From NCBI GenBank assembly GCA_041671765.1, contig JBAZAX010000037.1:1-11121 (forward strand): a stretch of 11,121 nt of DNA. Reading direction: 5' to 3'. Position numbers and translations under genes: made by a program. This document shows, piece by piece, positions 1 through 6,975 of this stretch. The DNA comes from JBAZAX01 sp041671765. GTDB lineage: Bacteria; Babelota; Babeliae; Babelales; RVW-14. The notes below the pieces were generated by a model. That model made no database searches, had not been told where the DNA came from, and saw nothing but the letters and a program-made list of their open reading frames with translations. Within the stretch, counting starts at the first letter, position 1. Every line of letters begins with the position of its first letter.

Positions 1-105
1 TCACGAACGCCCGAACATGGCGCTCGGCGGCATCACCCCGAAACAGTAGTTAGCTTTTTTTAACAAACTCTACTTCTGACCCCAACTAAAAATGGGGGAT
101 TACCG
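1..105 (+). mobile_element. Probable right end of an IS3-family insertion sequence
   Basis: After the transposase stop at 47-49 comes a short non-coding tail that includes CTGACCCC (77-83) and a G-rich stretch ending GGGGGATTACC (94-104). IS3-family elements usually end a few tens of bases past the orfB stop, so an end near base 105 is plausible. CCCCA (80-84) can pair with TGGGG (93-97) across an 8-base loop. The left terminal repeat is outside the window, so the end and any target duplication cannot be confirmed. Confidence 0.4.
2..49 (+). CDS. IS3-family transposase, C-terminal end only
   Basis: Frame 2 from the left edge reads HERPNMALGGITPKQ and then a TAG stop at 47-49. The pattern N/HxRPHxALGGxTP is the usual C-terminus of the rve-type integrase domain (DDE transposase) of IS3-family OrfB proteins, which cut and join the ends of the insertion sequence. 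Only about 15 residues lie in the window, so the catalytic DDE residues are not visible, and it cannot be said whether the element is intact to the left. The match is short, but the motif is characteristic. It marks the left boundary of the defence operon as a site of mobile-element activity. Confidence 0.72.
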   Translation, partial: HERPNMALGGITPKQ

Positions 106-150
106 TGAAATTAACTTGTTCCTAAGAATTTTCTAATATCTATGCGAATA

Positions 151-196
151 GTTAACTGATATTCTTCAAAATACTTTCCATATTGTTAAGTGATAT
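151..196. repeat. Imperfect direct repeat GTTAA(C/G)TGATAT, two copies
   Basis: GTTAACTGATAT at 151-162 recurs as GTTAAGTGATAT at 185-196, matching at 11 of 12 bases with starts 34 bases apart (about three helical turns). A shorter echo, GTTAAGTATTTT, begins at 384. Repeats at such spacing upstream of an operon can be operator sites, but AT-rich DNA produces such matches by chance and no regulator gene is visible. Confidence 0.25.
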
Positions 197-367
197 GTTC
201 GGAAAATATTTTTTCTGCCACAAAACGGATGCTGTTGAAGTGTGGGAGTGCGCCCAATTTAGTCCGTCGCCGTATGAAATTCGTTGCCCGATACCTGCAG
301 TTCGTAGCTTAGATTGCAGATGTTTAACGCAGCTTTCTATACTGCCCATTTTTATTTCCATATCCAT
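152..367 (-). CDS. Doubtful small ORF, 71 codons, divergent from the operon
   Basis: A minus-strand reading of 71 codons opens at an ATG ending at 367 and stops at 152. Two further in-frame ATGs lie at codons 3 and 6; the last has GGAAAT six bases ahead, a modest ribosome-binding site. The middle of the protein (around GIGQRISYGDGLNWAHS) has a composition that would suit a globular protein, and I recognise no family. It could be a fragment of a gene disrupted by the insertion sequence, a small divergent gene, or a chance ORF. Chance is quite possible at this length. Confidence 0.22.
   Translation of the reverse strand: MDMEIKMGSIESCVKHLQSKLRTAGIGQRISYGDGLNWAHSHTSTASVLWQKKYFPNISLNNMESILKNIS
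314..343 (+). promoter_or_regulatory. Candidate sigma-70 promoter for the operon
   Basis: TATACT at 338-343 matches five of six bases of the -10 consensus. TTGCAG at 314-319, 18 bases upstream, is a weak -35 with three of six matches. Transcription would begin near base 350, leaving a leader of about 105 bases before the ATG at 457. This is the best candidate seen between the insertion sequence and the first gene, but it is weak. Confidence 0.28.
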
Positions 368-456
368 ATTTTTTGTATAGACTGTTAAGTATTTTCCGAC
401 TGACAGCCCTATTTTACGAGTCAGTTTTTCCTCAAAAATGTAATGTGAAAGTAAGC

Positions 457-2610
457 ATGGATTTGATAAGTGAACTTCGTGAAGTGGCAGAAGAATCCGA
501 TTTGGAGTCGTTTCGTCAGGAGTTGCTTGATGCTGTTAGGGAGCGAGCACCGGACGAATGTGGTATTGAAGAGCTGGATTTTGCTTTTGTTTGTGAAGTT
601 GGTGCGAGACTGTCTGACGCCGAAGAATTTCAAGATTTCATTCCATGTCACGGTTCCGGAGCAGGAAGTCGATCAAAAAAACTTCGTGTAGATGGTTACG
701 AGCTAGATGAGGTTGATGATTCTATACGCCTGTTAATTGCTGATTTCAAGGGGCGTGATGAAATCGATACAATGACTAGAATACGTGCAGAGGCTGTATT
801 TGCCCAGTTGAAAGCGTTTGTGGAGGACTCATCGTCTGGCAAAATTTGGAGTTCTTCTCTAGGTGAATCCATTCAAACTAAGGAGCTTTCTGGCACGATT
901 GAGCAGCGCCATGGCGTGAGGGAGGATGGGAACAGGCTGGTCAGTCGATATCGGTTCTATCTAATAACGGATTCTGTCCTTAGTGATCGAGTCAAGGACT
1001 TGCCGATTGACGAGCTGGATGGTGTTCCAATAGAGCGTCATATTTGGGATATTGGTCGGCTCAAGGCTGTGTCAGCTTCGATTCTTGGGACTGAAGAACT
1101 AGAAATTGATTTTACTAAATTTACTGATGGAGGATTCCCGTGTCTCCGAGCCAGCCAGACAGAAGACTACGATGGTTATCTTTGCGTAATTCAAGGTGAT
1201 GCACTTGCTGACCTTTATAATAGCTATGGAAGCCGATTACTTGAGGGCAACGTTCGCTCATTTCTAAGTGCCACCGTGAAAATTAACAAGGGCATTCAAG
1301 CAACGATCAGGGCTGAGCCAGACAGATTTTTTGTTTACAACAATGGGATTTCTGCAACTGCCACATCTGCAGTCGTTGAAGATACTGTAGATGGACCAAG
1401 ACTTATGTCTGCCAAATATCTGCAAATTGTAAATGGTGGACAGACGACAGCTTCACTTAATGTTGCTAAAAGAAAGGATAAAGCTGATCTCAGCGAAATT
1501 TATGTGCCCATGAAGCTATCCGTCGTGAGAGCTAAGGATACAGAAATGCTGGATGAGATGATTCAGAAAGTCGCGCGTTACTCTAATTCACAAACCAAGG
1601 TTAATGATGCGGATTTTTTTTCCAATCATGCATTTCATCGTGCAATTGAAAGGAATTCAAGGAAAACTCCGGCTCCGCGAGCAGTTGGAGCCACATTTAA
1701 TACTTACTGGTTTTATGAACGTGCGAGAGGACAGTATGTAAATGCGCAAGCAAGAATGACTATAAAGGAAAAGAAGACATTCCTGTTGGAACATCCTCGT
1801 TCACAGCTCATAAATAAGACTGATTTGGCTAAGTTCGAAAATTCATGGCGAAAGCAACCGCATTTTGTCAGCCGTCATGCCCAAAAGAATTTCTCGCTCT
1901 TCGCCGAATACGTTGAAAAAGAATATGGAACCGATGGCGCGAAGTTTGACAATGAGGTCTACTTCAAAGAGGTTGTCGCCAAAGCAATCTTGTTCAGATT
2001 TGCGGAATGGATGGTATCAGAAGCCAAAAAGACATGGTATGGCGGCGATTATCGAGCACAGATTGTCACCTACTCCATTGCCAAACTGGTGTCGATGATT
2101 GACGATCAAGCTATTGGGGCTACACTGAATCTTAATTCTATTTGGTTGAGACAGGGGGTGTCCCCTGCACTTGCCAATCAACTGGAGGATATTGCTAAAG
2201 TCGTTTCGGTAGCTATAACAACCCCACCAGTTTTAAATATGAACGTAGGAGAATGGTGCAAGAAGGAAGATTGCTGGAGTAAGGTGCATGGAATATCGAT
2301 TCCCCTTTCTCTGGAATTACATACGGAACTTATATCCAAAAGTGCTGTGAAACGTGAACATGACGATGCAGTTGGTCAGGCGACAGAGGATGCTGTAATT
2401 AATTCCGTTGTAGAAGTATTTAATTTGGGTCAAGTTGGTTGCTGGAAGAGATTGGATGATTGGTCAAAACGATATTGCCCATTGGCTGGAAGGGAGGCAG
2501 ACTTGGTTCGTCTTGCATCGCAAGGAAGATGGGTGCCGTCTGATAAACAAGCTGCCATCCTTATGAAGGTTCTGGACCGACTGGAGCATGAAGGTTTCAA
2601 GCGTAACTAG
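457..2610 (+). CDS. AIPR-family (abortive infection phage resistance) protein
   Basis: This is a 717-residue protein of the AIPR family (Pfam AIPR, named for abortive infection phage resistance), found in many phage-defence loci; its biochemical activity is not settled. The family signature is clear: FFVYNNGISA at about residues 291-300 and QIVNGGQTT at 323-331, matching the typical NNGI...QIVNGxQT block. Near the N-terminus lies an ADFKG segment (residues 95-99), and near the C-terminus an NVGEWCKKEDCW segment that is also usual in the family. No membrane segment or signal peptide is seen. The frame opens at a TTG at 373, but I choose the ATG at 457: the preceding 28 codons are AT-rich and unlike coding sequence, and GAAAG sits just ahead of the ATG. 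It is the first gene of the operon, 47 bases before the next. It probably acts as an effector or accessory of the DISARM-like core, which is inference from position. Confidence 0.88.
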   Translation: MDLISELREVAEESDLESFRQELLDAVRERAPDECGIEELDFAFVCEVGARLSDAEEFQDFIPCHGSGAGSRSKKLRVDGYELDEVDDSIRLLIADFKGRDEIDTMTRIRAEAVFAQLKAFVEDSSSGKIWSSSLGESIQTKELSGTIEQRHGVREDGNRLVSRYRFYLITDSVLSDRVKDLPIDELDGVPIERHIWDIGRLKAVSASILGTEELEIDFTKFTDGGFPCLRASQTEDYDGYLCVIQGDALADLYNSYGSRLLEGNVRSFLSATVKINKGIQATIRAEPDRFFVYNNGISATATSAVVEDTVDGPRLMSAKYLQIVNGGQTTASLNVAKRKDKADLSEIYVPMKLSVVRAKDTEMLDEMIQKVARYSNSQTKVNDADFFSNHAFHRAIERNSRKTPAPRAVGATFNTYWFYERARGQYVNAQARMTIKEKKTFLLEHPRSQLINKTDLAKFENSWRKQPHFVSRHAQKNFSLFAEYVEKEYGTDGAKFDNEVYFKEVVAKAILFRFAEWMVSEAKKTWYGGDYRAQIVTYSIAKLVSMIDDQAIGATLNLNSIWLRQGVSPALANQLEDIAKVVSVAITTPPVLNMNVGEWCKKEDCWSKVHGISIPLSLELHTELISKSAVKREHDDAVGQATEDAVINSVVEVFNLGQVGCWKRLDDWSKRYCPLAGREADLVRLASQGRWVPSDKQAAILMKVLDRLEHEGFKRN

Positions 2611-2657
2611 CTTGTTATTTTGTTTATACTAAATTCATCAAAACCCTCAGAATATTA

Positions 2658-3629
2658 ATGGATCTTCTGCCTGACACTTTAAGTAAAAGTATCTATGTTT
2701 TCGATGGGCGCGAAAAGTCATTATTGCCAGACTGGGCGGCATCTTTAATTTGGCTTGGTGCGTGGTGCCGCTCTTGTAGGTTACATGGTAAGCGGTTGAT
2801 TGTATTTGCAGTTATTCCAACACGCGAACTTGCAGCTGCTTTTGCCAGCCTTGGTTGTCTTATTGCAGGTGCGAGCAATTTTGAGGATGTACTTTCTTGG
2901 TCAACGTTCAAAAAGTTACCAGCTGGAAGAGGTGTCTTCTGGTCATCCAAGAATGGAACGAAATCTTATGGCGGTAATATTGTTGGCTTCAAGGAATCCG
3001 GTGGATCAGAATTTATAGTGGTTGATGTAACGAAAGCATCAAAGAGATCGGAAAAAGGCACACGTCGTGAGATCTCTCAAAACTATTTCGATGAGTATCG
3101 CTTCACAGAAGAGAAACCTCCAACTGCGCCAAGGTCGGCATCTTTCCATGCGGCTGCGTGCTCGCTGAACAACCTAGTGGAGAATCTTAACCCAAAGTGG
3201 ATATGGTCTGATGGAGCGGAAGGGCTGCTCATTACCCAAGTGGTAGCCTTTGAAAGTGCAATCGCCGGAATCTCACTTTCGATTGCAGGGCGCAATCCGA
3301 TTGCCTTGTCTGATCTGCTTTGCCTTGAAAGAAATACAGTTCAAAGCCATGCGAAGCTGCGTATTGATCATCCGAAGGGGAGTGTTTCGGGAAACTTTCC
3401 TATTGTAATCCTCGATGGTGCTAGAGCTTTTATGGCACACGAACATCTGACCGCTGGTTCCAATATGCTTGTGATTCTTGATCGATCAGAATTTCAACAA
3501 GGAATTCATGACGAAGTAATGCAACTTAGAAGCATTTCAAGTGATTGCCAAAACCTTAAGCCTGATTGGATCATGCCAAATTTACTTTCGCCTGGCTTTG
3601 AGCTTGCGGGGTATTGGGTTGACGAATAA
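2658..3629 (+). CDS. Unrecognised defence-operon protein, 323 aa (possible DrmE N-terminal-like half)
   Basis: I do not recognise this 323-residue protein with confidence. It begins MDLLPDTLSKSIYVFDGRE. A hydrophobic strand followed by PTRELAAAFASLG (about residues 54-66) recalls the start of a nucleotide-binding or helicase-like Rossmann fold. A second pair of strands, FPIVILDGAR and MLVILDRSE, lies near residues 248-278. No Walker A motif (GxxxxGKT) is present, so ATP hydrolysis is unlikely from this chain alone. No signal peptide or clear membrane helix is seen. The ATG has no good ribosome-binding site. The stop overlaps the next start by one base (TAATG at 3627-3631), so the two products are probably made together. 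Together with the next gene it totals 854 residues, near the size of the class 2 DISARM protein DrmE; this link is a guess from size, order and general pattern. Confidence 0.82.
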   Translation: MDLLPDTLSKSIYVFDGREKSLLPDWAASLIWLGAWCRSCRLHGKRLIVFAVIPTRELAAAFASLGCLIAGASNFEDVLSWSTFKKLPAGRGVFWSSKNGTKSYGGNIVGFKESGGSEFIVVDVTKASKRSEKGTRREISQNYFDEYRFTEEKPPTAPRSASFHAAACSLNNLVENLNPKWIWSDGAEGLLITQVVAFESAIAGISLSIAGRNPIALSDLLCLERNTVQSHAKLRIDHPKGSVSGNFPIVILDGARAFMAHEHLTAGSNMLVILDRSEFQQGIHDEVMQLRSISSDCQNLKPDWIMPNLLSPGFELAGYWVDE

Positions 3630-5224
3630 TGACCGCTGCTAACAGCCCCTTCTCAAGATCTTGCCGCGTTTTTAAAAATGTCGGACATGCATGTTTAAAA
3701 AGGCACGAAATCGATTCTCCTCCCATTGCCGAGGTCATACAGATATCATCTCGATTGTTCCAGATGCTTGATCGCTCCGATCCTGTTCAAGCTGAGGTCT
3801 CACTTCGATTGTGGGTGCTCAGGTCGTCAATCCTGTTTACCGTACTTCCATTTGATGATCCAGCCCTGCGATTGCAGCTTCTGATGAATGAGCTTGAGCA
3901 GTCATCACGTGGATTGCCTGACGCTACTCGGTCTATTGAAACATTGAAAATGCACGTAACGAATATCGTTGGTGTGGGACAAAACCCCAAGCGTGAGTTA
4001 TTGCTCCGTATTCTTGACGAAAGTATTGCGAAGGATGAAGGAAAGTTCGGGATTTTTTGTACCTTGTCTGCGGGGAGGTCGCCAGGATGGCCATCAGAAA
4101 GAAATGCTCAATTGACTTCGTTAAGTGACCATCTCATGTTGATTGGGTCGCGAAAACACATGAGTGCTAATGTGTTTGGAACGGTAATTTTACCCTGTGC
4201 TTGTGTCAATACCCCCTTCTCGTTATTGTCAGACCTGTTTTTCTCTGGATGTGCCGCCAGCCTTGAAATGTTGTTATATAAAGGGGAAAGATTTCAACTG
4301 CCAAAAAGATTGGAACTCCCAATTGACAGTATGTTTGCGGGGAGATTACAGAAAACTGAGATTGAGCAAGAGGTAGGTGTAATATCGAGTGAGACTTCGT
4401 TGTCTGCAGTTGATACATGGGTGAATGAATCTTTCTGGCAAGGACTTCACGGTGCTGATAGAAACAGTTCGCACAATTTTGTTCCTGCCAGTTACATGCT
4501 GTTCTGCGATGGTACAGGCACCTTTTTCCCAGCTAATGGACGCATTTTATCGTTACCATCTGATGGTGATGTGACAGACGAAGCTGACCTATGCTTAGTT
4601 CGTGTTGAGAGTGTCAGCGAAGGTGATTTGATAGTTTTGAGATCAGGTGATTCCGGGTTCCTGCTTGATGAAGCAACTGACCGTATTATGAGTAGCGAAG
4701 AAAATGAAAGCATGTTTGAGATAGCGACTGACTGGAAGGATGCGCTTGAAGCTCTGCTCGTTACACACAGTAATAAAGAAATTTCTCAGCTACTCCGAGA
4801 AAGAGGCGCGCCTACAAGTGCAGCCAGTATTCATCAATGGTGTGGTCCAGACGTTCTCGGACCGCGCGACGAACTTGTTTTTAGGAATCTGATAATTTTG
4901 CTTGCTGACAAGGGGAAAATAAAGAAGGCTGGCTTAGAACTTAACAGTTATATCGATAGTCGCTGGAATAGTCTCCAAGGATTGAGAAGTGTTCGCCACA
5001 AGGCTGGTAACCTGATTCGCCAAGAACTGTTCAAGGCGCTTTTCAGCCGTCTAAAAAATGGAAATAGCAAGTTGCTGGGCGGAGAGATCATTCACATCGA
5101 AGGGGATGCGGGTGCAGAGCTTCTGATTCTTCGTGTCTCATCCGTTGATCGCAATCCAGCCTATGTCCCTCCTTCTCGTCTTGGTCAGGTAGATGACTTG
5201 AAAGGTAATAAATGGCTCGGATGA
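3629..5224 (+). CDS. Unrecognised defence-operon protein, 531 aa (possible DrmE C-terminal-like half)
   Basis: This is a 531-residue protein of unknown family. It starts at the ATG overlapping the previous stop by one base; the frame is closed by a TGA at 3620-3622, so no earlier start exists. There is no strong ribosome-binding site, which fits translational coupling. The N-terminal third is largely helical and leucine-rich. A hydrophobic stretch around residues 187-211 (VILPCACVNTPFSLL onward) is followed by LEMLLYKGE. Residues 384-412 (EISQLLRERG ... SIHQWCGPDVLGP) look like a helix-turn-helix-like element of the form LxxxGxxxxxxxIxxW followed by a proline, a pattern I associate with DrmE-like and other defence proteins from memory. 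No catalytic motif stands out. Its 3' end overlaps the NERD-helicase gene by 13 bases. The possible role is a structural or DNA-recognition subunit, which is inference. Confidence 0.82.
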   Translation: MTAANSPFSRSCRVFKNVGHACLKRHEIDSPPIAEVIQISSRLFQMLDRSDPVQAEVSLRLWVLRSSILFTVLPFDDPALRLQLLMNELEQSSRGLPDATRSIETLKMHVTNIVGVGQNPKRELLLRILDESIAKDEGKFGIFCTLSAGRSPGWPSERNAQLTSLSDHLMLIGSRKHMSANVFGTVILPCACVNTPFSLLSDLFFSGCAASLEMLLYKGERFQLPKRLELPIDSMFAGRLQKTEIEQEVGVISSETSLSAVDTWVNESFWQGLHGADRNSSHNFVPASYMLFCDGTGTFFPANGRILSLPSDGDVTDEADLCLVRVESVSEGDLIVLRSGDSGFLLDEATDRIMSSEENESMFEIATDWKDALEALLVTHSNKEISQLLRERGAPTSAASIHQWCGPDVLGPRDELVFRNLIILLADKGKIKKAGLELNSYIDSRWNSLQGLRSVRHKAGNLIRQELFKALFSRLKNGNSKLLGGEIIHIEGDAGAELLILRVSSVDRNPAYVPPSRLGQVDDLKGNKWLG

Positions 5225-6972
5225 TTCCCCCTGCTTGTGCGACAAAAACTCCCTTGGGCGAAAAGGATCTCTTCAACAAACTAAGGGATGATCCAGATAC
5301 TGCGGGTTGGGTAGTGCTGCATTCACTAGATTTGAAGAAACATCAGTCCAAGATTGAGGGTCAGCTTGACATGGTGGTGCTCGTGCCAAACTTGGGTGTT
5401 CTATGTATCGAGGTAAAAGGGTGCGATGTATCTCGTCAGGATGGGAAATGGATTTATCCCTATGAGACTTCTATCGAAGGTCCATTCAAGCAAGCATCCA
5501 AGGCAATGCATTCGCTGCGTACTTATCTCGTCAGTAAAGACTGCAATCTTTCAAAGCTTCTCTTCTTCTCGGCGGTGATTTTTACTCGAGTGAATTTTGA
5601 TGAGCAGTCCCCGGAGTGGCATTCATGGCAGTACATAAATAGTAGATTATTTGTAAGGTGTCCAATCTCTGTGAGTATCAGTAATATCCTTCAACGTGCG
5701 CATGAGCATGTTGAGAGTTGCGTAGGGCTGCGCTCTTGGTACAACAAGACGGGGAGCCGCCCCGATGAAGGTCAGATTCGAAAGATGGTCGCCCTTCTTC
5801 GGGATAATTTTGAATACACCGTTTCACCCCGACGTGATCTGGAACACTTAGAACAGATGATCTGCCGGTTTACCGAGGAGCAGTTCGATGCTCTCGATCT
5901 GCTGGAGGAAAACGACAGAGTGGTTTTCAAAGGGCCTGCGGGGACAGGAAAAACATTTCTTGCCATGGAGGCGACGAAACGAGCACTTGCAGAGGGAAGC
6001 CGTGTGTTGTTTCTCTGCTACAACAACTTGCTTGGAGATTGGCTGCAAGCGCAGACCACCGGCTATTCGGACAATCCGAAGTTACTCCAGTGTAGAACCT
6101 TCCACAGTCTACTATTGGAGATTGCCAATGAAAAACCCGCCAATGGGCTTGGTAATTCATATTGGAGAAAAGACCTGCCGGTGCGAGCATTAGATAGATT
6201 GCTGGACGATGCTCGTCCATGGTATTCCTATGACATGCTTGTAATTGATGAGGCGCAAGACCTTTTGGAGGAAGAGTACCTCGATGTTTTTGACCTCCTG
6301 CTGAAGGGGGGTATTGCCGGTGGGAAATGGATATTTTTTGGCGATTTCGAGCGACAGGCAATCTATGTTTCAGAAGGTGATGTGGGAGTTCAGCAGGCGC
6401 TTGAGGGGCTATCGGATCGTGCTCCCAGTCACGTCAAAACCTCGCTGCGCATCAATTGCAGGAATGCTGAACCAATTGCGCAGACACTTGCGATAACAAG
6501 CGGACTTGCACCAGGTTACAAGAGGGTGCTTCACGATAATGAGGGATCTGATGTTGATCCTTTGTTTTACTCGTCGGCAGCTGATCAAGAGAGGCATCTT
6601 GCAGATGCGATTAGCAATTTGAAGGAAACATTCAAGGCCGGAGAGATAATGGTTCTATCTATGCGGAATGACGAAAGCTCCTGCGCTGGAAGCGCTTTAG
6701 CGGGATCCGCCGGCGTCCGTCTTGCACCGATACGTCAAGTGCAGGATGGACAGACGATTCCTTTTTCCAGTATTCATGCTTTCAAGGGACTAGAAGCACC
6801 GGCGGTGATCATAACTGATATTGATAGTCTTAACGACGAGAGGTCTCGTGCGCTTCTCTACGTCGGCATGTCGAGAGCCAGAATCCGGCTATTCATGCTG
6901 ATGCATGAAAGCTGTCGTGCCAGTTATGACCGAATTCTGGATGCTGGTCTTGAAATGTCATCGAGGAAATAG
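5212..6972 (+). CDS. NERD nuclease-domain / UvrD-like SF1 helicase fusion
   Basis: This 586-residue fusion is predicted to translocate on or unwind DNA using ATP and may cut it. The N-terminal NERD (nuclease-related) domain shows the PD-(D/E)XK-like pattern: D53 in QLDMVVLVP and E67-V-K69 in CIEVKG. The SF1 helicase core follows: Walker A GPAGTGKT (241-248, K247), Walker B VIDEAQD (344-350), LRINCRN (412-418, motif IV-like), HAFKGLE (522-528, motif V) and YVGMSRAR (550-557, motif VI, with R555 as probable arginine finger). Motif VI has GMS where UvrD-type enzymes usually have ALT. The chain is short for UvrD and fits the compact UvrD_C_2 type. The ATG at 5212 has AAAGG six bases upstream; an in-frame ATG at 5221 forming an ATGA overlap is an alternative. 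The domain calls are firm. The role in defence is inferred from context: it may degrade DNA handed over by the DrmAB core. Confidence 0.92.
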   Translation: MARMIPPACATKTPLGEKDLFNKLRDDPDTAGWVVLHSLDLKKHQSKIEGQLDMVVLVPNLGVLCIEVKGCDVSRQDGKWIYPYETSIEGPFKQASKAMHSLRTYLVSKDCNLSKLLFFSAVIFTRVNFDEQSPEWHSWQYINSRLFVRCPISVSISNILQRAHEHVESCVGLRSWYNKTGSRPDEGQIRKMVALLRDNFEYTVSPRRDLEHLEQMICRFTEEQFDALDLLEENDRVVFKGPAGTGKTFLAMEATKRALAEGSRVLFLCYNNLLGDWLQAQTTGYSDNPKLLQCRTFHSLLLEIANEKPANGLGNSYWRKDLPVRALDRLLDDARPWYSYDMLVIDEAQDLLEEEYLDVFDLLLKGGIAGGKWIFFGDFERQAIYVSEGDVGVQQALEGLSDRAPSHVKTSLRINCRNAEPIAQTLAITSGLAPGYKRVLHDNEGSDVDPLFYSSAADQERHLADAISNLKETFKAGEIMVLSMRNDESSCAGSALAGSAGVRLAPIRQVQDGQTIPFSSIHAFKGLEAPAVIITDIDSLNDERSRALLYVGMSRARIRLFMLMHESCRASYDRILDAGLEMSSRK

Positions 6973-6975
6973 ATC

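Larger units (their letters stand above)
106..456. other. AT-rich intergenic region upstream of the defence operon
   Basis: About 350 bases separate the insertion-sequence end from the first operon gene. The base composition is more AT-rich than the genes to the right. I see no tRNA, no rRNA and no strong terminator. It holds an imperfect 12-base direct repeat (151-162 and 185-196), a candidate promoter (314-343) and a doubtful minus-strand ORF (152-367). A plus-strand reading at 183-380 looks like a shadow. The operon's own promoter and any operator most likely lie here. Confidence 0.6.

Noticed and set aside
80..97. Hairpin CCCCA/TGGGG as a transcription terminator
   Set aside because: The stem is only five pairs and no T-run follows; it is better seen as part of the insertion-sequence end.
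183..380. 65-codon plus-strand ORF before the operon
   Set aside because: Its composition does not look like protein, it has no ribosome-binding site, and it lies opposite the somewhat better minus-strand reading.
373..456. TTG start at 373 extending the AIPR protein by 28 residues
   Set aside because: The added stretch is AT-rich with no ribosome-binding site near the TTG, while the ATG at 457 has GAAAG just upstream and begins an ordinary helical N-terminus.
2611..2657. Possible internal promoter between the AIPR gene and the next gene (TATACT at 2625-2630)
   Set aside because: There is no acceptable -35 box at the right distance (CGTAAC at 2602-2607), and the 47-base gap suits readthrough.
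3620..3631. Frameshift splitting a single gene into the 323- and 531-aa proteins
   Set aside because: The overlap is a clean TAATG junction typical of coupled genes, and a TGA lies just upstream in the second frame; nothing points to a sequencing error here.
5927..6361. 144-codon minus-strand ORF inside the helicase gene
   Set aside because: It lies wholly within the clear NERD-helicase gene whose motifs are intact, and the translated product shows no family pattern; it is a shadow.
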